From contig CM037590.1 of NCBI GenBank assembly GCA_021018995.1, forward strand, positions 83,608,097 through 83,672,096: a stretch of 64,000 nt of DNA. The letters run 5' to 3'. The notes under the pieces were generated by a model that ran no database searches, was not told the origin of the DNA, and worked only from the letters and a program-made list of their open reading frames with translations. Below are positions 56,656-64,000 of the stretch, piece after piece. This stretch comes from Chloranthus sessilifolius (Eukaryota > Streptophyta > Magnoliopsida > Chloranthales > Chloranthaceae). Every line of letters starts with the position of its first letter. Positions within the stretch are counted from its first letter, which is position 1. The position numbers and the translations under genes are program-made.

Positions 56656-56663
56656 TATATATA
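56656..56663 (+). promoter_or_regulatory. TATA box of LTR E
   Basis: CTATATATAGAG, a standard plant TATA context, 200 to 770 bp downstream of the word island. Transcription is expected to start near 56690. Confidence 0.7.
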
Positions 56664-57150
56664 GAGATCCCCAATTGAAAGCAAAGGGGATCGAGATCTG
56701 AACCAAAATTTTGGAGATTGGAGCTTGCAAAGAAATTCCATTTTCTCTCTTTTAGCTCAACAATGGTTGGCTAATTCCCTTGGAGTAGCGATGAGAGAGG
56801 TTAGATCTGTAATTGGGTAAGGTTGAGAGTGCTATTTTGGGATCAATGCTGCACAGACTACTGATCTGAGATTATTTTCCTTGTAGAGTGATTTTGATTA
56901 CAATGTAAATATTGTTTTTAATGTTGTAATTAAATCTAAAGCTCCTTTGGTTTCATTTGGTGCTCGATCAGATTTGTGTAGAGGAGTCTGTAGATCAGCT
57001 CACCCACTTAACTGGTAGACCTCTTGGATACCATCTAATCTCCCTGGATCGGATATCCCTGTAATTCCCTGAGTTTGTGACCTAGAAATTATAGTATCTG
57101 TAGTGGTTTTTATGTCAGATTTATGCCTTTGCTTTGGAGGAAATCCCTAG

Positions 57151-57303
57151 GATGATCTGTGACCATTAAAGTGGACAGATCATAGCCTTAAGACTAGTCC
57201 ATTCTCAGGTCTTAATTGGATTCTTCTACTGTAAATCTTTAGATCGGATAAAGTCTATAGGATGGTATGTGACCATTAAAGTGGACAGATCATAGCCTTA
57301 AGA
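57151..57303 (+). other. Kind I stem-loops in R/U5 of LTR E
   Basis: Two hairpins in transcript sense have the inner part GACCATTAAAGTGG. The first (57151-57186 and on) has arms GATGATCTGT / ACAGATCATA; the second (57261-57303) has a partly mismatched left arm. They match the hairpins of LTRs A, C and D, which are read from the other strand. Confidence 0.7.
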
Positions 57304-57794
57304 CCAGTAGATCCTTTGATTTGGAGTGGAGTCTTCTACCCTACTGCTGTGCTTGTAGCCAATCGAGGGATTTGTGTGCTCTCAACCCCTGTGGCATGAT
57401 TAACCTAGCCTGATTTTAGTAAGACCAATTTCCAAGCTACTCTTCTCCATTTTCTATTTTTAATTCCTTTCCCCTGCAACATCTGGATTTCTAAACTCGA
57501 TCCCAGCTCGTTTTCATTTTATTCTAGTATAGCTTAAGTGACAACCCTTTTTAAACCTCTCCCCTGTCTTTTAGCTAATTTAGCATTAGTTAGGGTGCCA
57601 GATCCCTTACAGATCTGGAGATCTACCACATTTTAAACCAACCTCCCTGTGGACATTCCCCTACTTACCATCTTTTTAAAACTTGCTACAACAGTCCCTG
57701 ATTACTTGCAGGTCTGTGTAAGTGTGATCTGCCTAGATTTATGAGTGAATTTTATACCCTTTTGAAGGGAAGGCAGAAACACCAACAAGTTTTT

Positions 57795-57810
57795 AGCGCC
57801 GTTGTCGGGG
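57795..57810 (+). promoter_or_regulatory. Primer binding site of element E (tRNA-Asp type)
   Basis: AGCGCCGTTGTCGGGG, close to the Athila site and nearly the same as in A. Confidence 0.84.
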
Positions 57811-58106
57811 AGGTGTATTTTGAAATTGGAAGATCTAAGTTTTGATCTAGTTTAGACCATAGATCTGTAGTAGTTTGTTTGATTTTACTAACTGTGTTTG
57901 CAAGTTTTGTTATTTTTTGTGTGCATTTTATCAGATCTGAAGCTGCTGTGTGGGAGGAGCATTGTGCTGGAGGCTGCTCTGTAGTTTGCACCCCTCTACT
58001 CCCCTGTTATTTTTCCGATCTGTTGATTTTTAGATTAGTTAGTCATTTGTGTTGTTTCTACTTGTTGTGTTAAGGTTTTACTCTGCATTCAGACTTTGAG
58101 TGTTGT
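57811..58106 (+). other. Leader of element E
   Basis: About 300 bp between primer site and gag, T-rich. A short open frame here (57879-58073) has a hydrophobic composition but no family match and is taken as chance. Confidence 0.5.
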
Positions 58107-59531
58107 ATGTTTGGTAGGAGAACTCTCCATCCTCAGATTGTTCCACTAAACCTAGAGGTTGAAAGACTTCTCAGATCCAGACAAACTCCACCCACATCTG
58201 TTGCAATTGACTCTATAGAAATGGGAGAGAAACAGCAGCCGAGAACCCTCAAAGAATTTAATGCACCAGGGGTTTACAATTCCCCCTTCTGCATTCAATT
58301 TCCAGCTGCTCAAGGAAACTATGAAATCAAATCTTTCATAATCTAGATGCTACCCTCATTTCATGGCTTGACTAAGGAGGATCCCTACAAGCACATTGAT
58401 GAGTTCCTGGGACTATGCAATACGTTCAACATCACAGGTTTGGGGGAGGAGGCCACCAGGATGAGACTCTTTCCTTTTTTATTAAAGGATAGAGCCAGGA
58501 CCTAGTTTTCAATACTTCCACCCAACAGCATTCAGTCCTGGAGTGACCTCCAATGTCAATTCTTGGCCAAATTCTTCCCTATGTCAAAAACCAGCCAGTT
58601 GAGAAAGAGTATCATCTCATTTGCCCAAGATTCAACTGAGGATTTTCACCAAGCTTGAGAGAGATTCAAGGAACTCCCAAAGAAGTGTCCCCACCATCAT
58701 ATCCCTGAATGGAAACTTGTCCAAAGTTTTTATTAAGGGATTGATTCCAAAAGCAGAGGCATGGTAGATGCTTCTTGTGGTGGCACCTACCTCCATAAAA
58801 CTGCTGAGGAGGCCTGGGAGTTGTTTGATATCATTAGTGAGAACTCTATGCAAAGGGAAACCTTGGCTAGGGATCAAGAGCCTCCTAGGTTGGTGAAGGA
58901 AAATACTTCAAGAGGGAAGTTGTATGAAGTGAGTATACAAAGTGATTTGGAAAGGAAAGTGGACAGCTTGGCACTGAAATTTGATAGACTTATGGGAACA
59001 ATGCAGTCACCTGTGGATGCTAGAGTGGAGGAGGGATGTGCTATATGCCAGTCCCCTGCTCATTCCCTTGAAGAATGCCCATCTGCTAGTCAATTTCCTG
59101 ATTTTGTAACAGAGCATGTGGCTGCAACTTAGTCTTATGGGCAGCAGCCGGCTGCTGGCTATCAATGGAGGAACCACCCCAACCTGAGGTGGAGACAAGA
59201 TGCATACCCAAGCCAGCAGCAGCAGCCCCAGCAGCCCATGCCCTACAGAAATGCTCAGTCCTATCACCAAGGTTATGTTCCAAGGCCCCGTGCACAGCCC
59301 ATGGCCCAACATGGCTCCACAATGCGACAACTGCACCCCCCCTCCACCTTTGAGGAAAAAGTTTTGGCTTCACTACAGAATTTGAATTCCTTACCTCAAA
59401 CTGTGCACTCTCACAGCCAGAGCATAAAAAAGATGGAGGACGAACTTGGTCAACTGTCTGATGCCTTGACTAGGAGAGAGGGAGGAAGGCTGCCTAGCCA
59501 ACCACAGGAGAACCCACGAAGATAGTTTATA
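58107..59531 (+). pseudogene. gag of element E
   Basis: Athila Gag starting MFGRRTLHPQIVPLNLEVER at 58107. Capsid blocks include LKEFNAPGVYNSPFCIQF, AAQGNYEIKSF and a LRLFPF-like region. The knuckle GCAICQSPAHSLEECPSA (Cx2Cx4Hx4C) lies near 59037-59080. A glutamine/proline-rich part then leads to VHSHSQSIKKMEDELGQL and REGGRLPSQPQENPR. It is the plus-strand counterpart of the gag regions of A, C and D. Broken fossil. Confidence 0.87.
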
Positions 59532-60440
59532 GTGGGTGAAGTTTCCTCCACCTATGAGGAAGCCAAATCTATTACAACATTGAGAAGTGGTAGGCTAGTG
59601 GACAACCAAGTGGGCTGTGCGCCTGTGAGGAGCTTGGAGGAAGAAAAAGAAGTGATTTATGTAAGAACACAACAAGGGCCACCAGTGGTGGACCTAAAGG
59701 AGCAACCAACTGAGAATAAAGAGGATAAAGAGGATCCTCAAGAAAAGGAAAAAATCAAGAAGAAAGATGCCCCATTGGCTAAGGCTGTAAATGAGAGAGC
59801 AATCCCACATTTTCCATTTCCTAAGGCACTGCAAGCACCTTCCTCTTTCGATAAGAGGCAAGGTAAAATCGAAGAAATGATGGTGACTTTCAAGCAAGTA
59901 AAGATCAATTTGCCTTTACTTGATGCAATTAAACAAGTCCCAGGCTATGCCAAGTTTTTGAAGGGCATATGCACCCATAAAAGACAGTCTAGGATACACC
60001 TATCCAAGAAGGTCTTTTCAGCAGAGAAAGTGAAACAAATTCTATCTATTGCAACCCCAACCAAACTACAAGACCCTGGAACCCCCACTATCCCCTGCAT
60101 CATTGGGGATCACACCATTGGCAAAGCCTTATTAGATCTGGGAGCCTGTGTAAATTTGTTTCCATATTCACTATATGAGAAGTTGGGCTTAGGAGAATTG
60201 AAGCCCACACATGTGGTTCTTCAGCTTGCTGACAGATCTGAAAGGAAGCCTGTGGGGTTAATTGAAGATGTTTTGGTTGGAGTTGACAAATTCTTCTATC
60301 CTGCTAACTTTTTGGTACTAGATATGGAACCAAGTAAGTATGCCACTTCCATACCTGTGATTCTAGGCAGGCCCTTTTTGGCCACTGCCAATGCTTGCAT
60401 ATAATGCAGGTCTTGAATCATAGAAGTATCATTTGGAAAC
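59532..60440 (+). pseudogene. Gag-protease linker and protease of element E
   Basis: A long open stretch (290 residues) with the linker (TTLRSGRLVDNQVG, a lysine/glutamate-rich part, FKQVKINLPLLDAIKQVPGY) and the aspartic protease: IGDHTIGKALLDLGACVNLF (active site near 60135), VVLQLADRSERKPVGLIEDVL and VILGRPFLATANACI. It is the best-preserved protease region in the window. Element broken overall. Confidence 0.87.
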
Positions 60441-60904
60441 ATGAAGGTTAAGTTGAATGTGTACAACACCGGCCATCAACCCTCTCTTGAAGAGACTTGT
60501 TTTTCCATTAATGCACAAGAGAAGGTGATGCATGAAAATACACATCGGTTGTTGTAGGGCAATGCTTGGTTCACAGATGGAAAACTGCACCCAGGGGAGG
60601 GACACATGCTAAGGAAAGGATCCACAAAAGGTACCAAAATTGATGACCATGCAGAGACCGTGGACCTTTCAGATCCTCCGGATTAGCCCCTGAAGTCCAG
60701 TATGTACCATATGTACTATATTTTGCTGTTGTTCTAAGTGCTTTATGTTCTTTTTGTAATAAACATGCCATCATATATTATTTTAATCTGGCCTGAGATA
60801 ATGAGAGTTGTCCACCAGGGAAACAAACTATAGAGCAGTACAGCAGGAAAGCCTGCTGAGTGCTACAGTTGAGAATGCCTGGAAATGCAGTTTATGTGGT
60901 TTTT
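60441..60904 (+). other. Noncoding stretch of E between protease and word island
   Basis: About 460 bp. After the protease comes no RT; short open pieces and an AT-rich part (60700-60790, with TGTAATAAACATG near 60756 as a possible polyadenylation context) were seen. No recognisable gene. Confidence 0.5.
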
Positions 60905-61265
60905 GGGAGCTTTCGATAGGTCAATTGAACTTTTCGTTCAGTCACTATATAGTTTCGACAGGATAATTGAGGGTTTCGATAGGCCCTGAGCTGATCGACA
61001 GGTGAAACCAACTTCTCGATAGCTCAATAGGGGTAAAATAATGATTTCAATAAGTTATGGATACCTATCGGGAACTTATCGAAAAGATGAGTCAGGTCCC
61101 ACTTAAACCTATCAGAAATACCATTCCACCTATCGTGAACCTATCGAATCATCCACTCTGAAAGCCTTGACTGTTAAGCTTTCGATAGGACACATCAACC
61201 TATCGAAACCAACCTATTCATCCTATCAAAATCATATTTCTTCCTTTAAATACCTATCGATAAGT
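60905..61265. repeat. Internal CCTATCGA word island of element E
   Basis: TTTCGATAGG, TTCGACAGG, GATCGACAGG, CCTATCGGG, CCTATCGTG, CCTATCGAAACC and decayed forms repeat the word of LTR E, 300 to 660 bp upstream of the env-like start at 61568. A TATA-like TTTAAATA lies at 61245-61252. Confidence 0.85.
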
Positions 61266-61567
61266 CATTTCCGCCCCATTTGGTACCATCTGCAAACCCT
61301 AGCTCTCTTCCTCATTTTTCGCCTCCCCCTTCTCTCTATTAAATCCCACAGAAACCTTCAGCTGTTCAATCTGCCATTTTGTGAGTACATTTAGTCTGCA
61401 CAGAGGTGCATTTTGCCTCGAATTTTAGAGAAATTGGAGCTGTAAATTGCGACATCTAAAAAAACCCTAGGATTCTCGGGTAGGTTGTCTTCTTACTTTC
61501 CCTCTGACACTTTCCTAGCAGTTAATTCAGCGTTTTCCTACATACTGTTCCATTTTTGAAAGAAATA

Positions 61568-62532
61568 ATGGCCGATTTTGAAGAAACCCTCGCTGACTTG
61601 TTTCAGCAACCAACTGCTTCCACCCCTAAATCTGCCAAGAAAGCAAAGCCTCTCACTAAACCACCTACCAAGAGGAAGCTCTCTAAAGAGACACCCAAGA
61701 AGGCCCATAAAACTAAGAAAGCTAAAGCCGTTGAAATTCAGGAGTCTGTGGTAGAAACGCCCTGAGAGAGAGCTGCTCCAGCTGCAGAAATACCTGTGCT
61801 CACCCTTCCAGTGGGGTTAACTACCCCCAATGAATTTGTGGACACGTTGAGTCTTGTCCCTGAGACAGACTTTGACCTGGCATACTTTTCCAACATTGGG
61901 GAGTGCCAGGGGACATTGACCTATTTGAAGAAAGAAGGTTTGTTACCCCTGCTTTCACCTTTGAAAGAAATGGTTTATCCCAGGCTGGTGAAATTGTGGT
62001 ATCAGAACCTGACCAAGAAGGTGGTGCCTGGGACTGAGGATGTACTTGAGATTTTGATCGATGATTGGTAGCTGATTGTAGACTGCAACGATATTGGGAT
62101 GGCTTTGGGAGTCCCATATCAATTTGACTCCACCAAAGCTGAGGGAGCACCTATTTGGGCTACCTTTAGGGAAATGGCAAAGCAGCTCACCAATGGTATT
62201 GTGGGCTCTGATGGTTAATCTCTGATGAGAAGAGACCTCCCTCCTACCTTAAGACTCATGGACACCATTTTGAGGGAAAATGTCTATGTCACTGGCCATT
62301 TGCAAGAGCGGAGGGCCCCATTAGTGGATGCCCTATTCTATTGTTCAAAGGAGCAATTTGTAAATGCACCCAACTTGATTTTTGAAGCATTGGTGGACAT
62401 CAATGACAAGGTGCTGAAAAGGCAAGCTTTTGCAAAGGAAGGTGGTCTGCCCTTCAGTAGACTCATCACATGCCTGCTCAAGGCTGGGAAATATGCGATC
62501 AAGAAAAATGAGCCAGTGGAGAAGGTGACCCT
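61568..62532 (+). pseudogene. env-like ORF region of element E
   Basis: The start MADFEETLADLFQQP at 61568 is followed by a very lysine-rich tract (KSAKKAKPLTKPPTKRK, ETPKKAHKTKKAKA), then the conserved domain: TTPNEFVDTLSLVPETDFD, YLKKEGLLPLLSPLKEMVY, PRLVKLWYQNL, MALGVPYQFD, RRDLPPTLRLMDTILRENVY, GHLQERRAPLVDALF and RLITCLLKAGKYAIKKNEP. The same blocks are in C and D. There is no signal peptide and no membrane helix. The region ends where the inverted LTR piece begins. Broken fossil. Confidence 0.75.
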
Positions 62533-63407
62533 TGTTGGTGTTTCTGCCTTCCCTTCAAAGAGGGTTTAAAATTCACTCATAAATCTAGGCAGATCACACT
62601 TACACAAACCTGCAAGTAATCAGGGCATGTTGTAGCAAGTTTAAAAAAGATGGTAAGTAGGGGAATGTCCACAGGGAGGTTTGTTTAAAATGTGTTAGAT
62701 CTCCAGATCTGTAAAGGATCTGGCACCCTAACTAATGCTAAATTAGCTCAAAGATAGGGGAGAGGTTTAAAAAGGGTTGTCACTTAAGCTATACTAGAAT
62801 AAAATAAAAACTAGCTGGGATCGAGTTTAGAAATCCAGATCTTGCAACGGAAAGGAATTAAAAATAGAAAATGGAGAAGAGTAGCTTGAAAATTGGTCTT
62901 ACTGAAATCAGGCTAGGTTAATCATGCCACAGGGGTTTAGAGCACACAAATCCCTCAACTGGCTACAAGCACAGCAGCAAGGTAGAATACTCCAGTCCAA
63001 ATCAAATGATCTAACTAGTCTTAAGGCTATGATCTGTCCACTTTAATGGTCACAGACCATCCTATAGACTTTATCCGATCTAAAGATTTACAGCTAAAGA
63101 ATCCAATTGAATCCTGAGAATGGACTAGTCTTAAGGTTATGATCTATCCACTTTAATGGTCACATATCATCCTAGGGATTTCCTCCAAAGCAAAGGCATA
63201 AATCAGAGCATTAAAACCACTACAGATGCTGTAATTTCTAGGTCGCAAACTCAGGGAATTACAGGGATATCAGATCTAGGGAGATCGGATGGTATCCAAG
63301 AGGTCTACCAGTTAAGTGGGTGAGCTGATCTACAGACTCCTCTACACAAATCTGATCGAGCACCAAATGAAACCAAAGGAGCTTTAGATCTAATTACAAC
63401 ATTTACA
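62533..63407 (-). repeat. Inverted LTR piece at the right end of E (R/U5 part)
   Basis: It begins TGTTGGTGTTTCTGCC and is the reverse complement of roughly 56905-57787 of LTR E over 875 bp, with about 5% differences by eye. It covers the transcribed, U5-side part of the LTR including the stem-loops (about 62960-63265). It ends TTTACA directly beside the GCAGG duplication, so its last bases again read CA. Confidence 0.85.
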
Positions 63408-63412
63408 GCAGG
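63408..63412. other. Target-site duplication GCAGG (right copy, element E)
   Basis: Matches 55625-55629 on the other side of E. Confidence 0.8.
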
Positions 63413-63640
63413 CAATACCTTGAATATACACAAACTCGCACTGCCAAGGGTCCGTCTTTGAAGAAAACAAAAATCTCAAAAACATTGAAAAAATACAAAA
63501 TTCCAAAAACATCGAAAAAATAAAAAGTCCAAAAATATTATCATTTAAAATTCCATAAAAAGATGCCTTAATCAAAATAACCGTCCCACGTAAAATCGAC
63601 CCCGTTCCTGTAGAAATACAAGAAGAGATAGGTGTTACGA
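63413..63640 (+). other. A-rich stretch of F between element E and RT
   Basis: It contains imperfect repeats of AAAAACATYGAAAAAATA and AAAATTCCAAAAAC-like phrases (63465-63560), then GTTCCTGTAGAAATAC near 63605, a possible 3' splice site. It fits the intron known between protease and RT in Ogre elements. No gene. Confidence 0.5.
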
Positions 63641-64000
63641 GTCGATGAGGATGTCCCCTTTGAGCAGCTCCCCAATGAGCTCCTTGAGCGGTTTGCCAAA
63701 TTTGAGCATGGCCCCACCCCCATTATCAAAGAAACAGAAGATATCAATTTAGGGACTGAGGAGATTCCCAGAATAACTAAGATCGGAATGTCACTGTCTC
63801 CCAAAGAAAGGAAAAGCATGATCGAATTCCTTTGGTCATACCAAGACGTTTTTGCCTGGTCCTACGAGGACATGCCTGGTCTGGACACTGATTTGGTTGA
63901 GAATGAGTTGCCTCTCAACCCTGATATGAAGCCAGTTCAGCAGAAGCTGAGACGTCTCCGACCCGAGTGGATGTTGAAAGTCAAAGACAAGGTCATCAAG
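63641..64000 (+). pseudogene. Start of reverse transcriptase region of F
   Basis: The RT leader of Tat/Ogre type: VPFEQLPNELLERFAKFEHG-like sequence, then MSLSPKERKSMIEFLWSYQD, VFAWSYEDMPGLDTDL and LPLNPDMKPVQQKLRRLRP, running off the right edge before the catalytic region. The SYEDMPGLD block is a strong marker of the lineage. Confidence 0.85.

Larger units (their letters stand above)
55630..57787 (+). repeat. 5' LTR of element E
   Basis: A 2,158-bp LTR that ends CACCAACA seven bases before the primer site. It starts TATTAAGTGGTG, aligning with the TGTTAATCAGTG start of LTR D on the minus strand. Modules are U3 with the CCTATCGA island (55890-56450), TATA box (56656-56663), two kind I stem-loops (57151-57303) and the U5 end shared with A, C and D. 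Confidence 0.87.
55630..63407 (+). mobile_element. Element E: Athila-type element with inverted ends, no RT seen
   Basis: A plus-strand Athila relative inserted in Tat element F. Parts in order: full LTR (55630-57787, same direction as the element), tRNA-Asp-like primer site, gag, protease, a noncoding part with a word island, env-like ORF region, and at the right end an 875-bp LTR-derived piece in the opposite direction (62533-63407). Identical GCAGG flanks bound the whole. No RT, RNase H or integrase sequence is present, so it would have depended on a helper. The shared LTR parts differ by roughly 5% by eye, suggesting an age of some million years or less. Broken, several breaks. Confidence 0.85.
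47611..64000 (+). mobile_element. Element F: Tat/Ogre-type Ty3/gypsy retrotransposon (5' part)
   Basis: A plus-strand element inserted in D's gag. It has a 5' LTR (47611-49239), a tRNA-Arg-type primer site, a long leader with a tandem repeat and a word island, a proline-rich gag, protease and G-patch, then, after nested element E, an A-rich stretch and the start of RT at the right edge. Lineage markers are the primer site, the Cx2Hx4Hx4C gag finger and the RT leader. The ACCAC at 47606-47610 may be half of its target duplication. Its age cannot be judged without the second LTR. Broken, with several breaks. Confidence 0.87.

Noticed and set aside
59086-59373. Minus-strand frame over the glutamine/proline-rich part of gag E
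   Set aside because: It is a shadow of the gag reading direction, which is supported by the knuckle and flanking conserved blocks.

Overview
The window looks like repeat-dense, heterochromatic DNA of a flowering plant. It is built almost entirely from nested Ty3/gypsy LTR retrotransposons of two plant-only lineages: Athila-type (tRNA-Asp-like primer site, gag-protease-RT-RNase H-integrase, then a separate 'env-like' ORF) and Tat/Ogre-type (tRNA-Arg-like primer site, second RNase H, Cx2Hx4Hx4C gag finger). One solo LTR of a third, Tekay/Del-like type is also present. No host gene, tRNA, rRNA or CRISPR array could be supported. The species cannot be named from this sequence. All elements are treated as fossils; every coding part read here is broken.

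Layout. The oldest sequence is element B (Tat/Ogre, + strand), seen as two pieces: 7866-8829 (RT, RNase H) and 28944-31667 (second RNase H, integrase, 3' region). Into it went element A (Athila, - strand, 1-7865, running off the left edge), element C (Athila, - strand, 8830-28938, with both LTRs and a CCCTC target duplication) and apparently element D (Athila, - strand, from 31668). C carries a 2.5-kb solo LTR in its leader (23797-26279, duplication ACTAA). D's 3' LTR carries a 2.3-kb LTR-like insert (32997-35302). In D's gag sits element F (Tat/Ogre, + strand, 47611 to beyond the right edge). In F sits element E (Athila-type, + strand, 55630-63407, duplication GCAGG), whose two LTR-derived ends point toward each other. 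Nesting is four deep: B > D > F > E.

Two sequence systems are not explained by the standard retrotransposon parts. First, each element carries a dense island of one short, self-complementary, CpG-containing word, and the word differs by subfamily: CTCGCGAG in A and C, CCTRTCGAYAGG-like in D and E, GCGCAACTAATAGTTGCGC in F, AATCGATTAATCGATT in the solo LTR. In C, D, E and F the same word recurs at two separate places in the same element: upstream of the LTR TATA box and again in an internal noncoding segment (in C, D and E just upstream of the env-like ORF). Second, the transcribed half of the four Athila LTRs holds repeated stem-loops whose loops are conserved while the stems change on both arms together.

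My reading, which is inference, is that the islands are paired cis-arrays for a subfamily-specific DNA-binding factor serving the LTR promoter and a possible internal promoter of the env-like ORF. The env-like product has lysine-rich ends and no visible membrane segment, so it may be a nuclear, nucleic-acid-binding protein rather than an envelope. The covarying stem-loops probably act in the leader of the genomic RNA.
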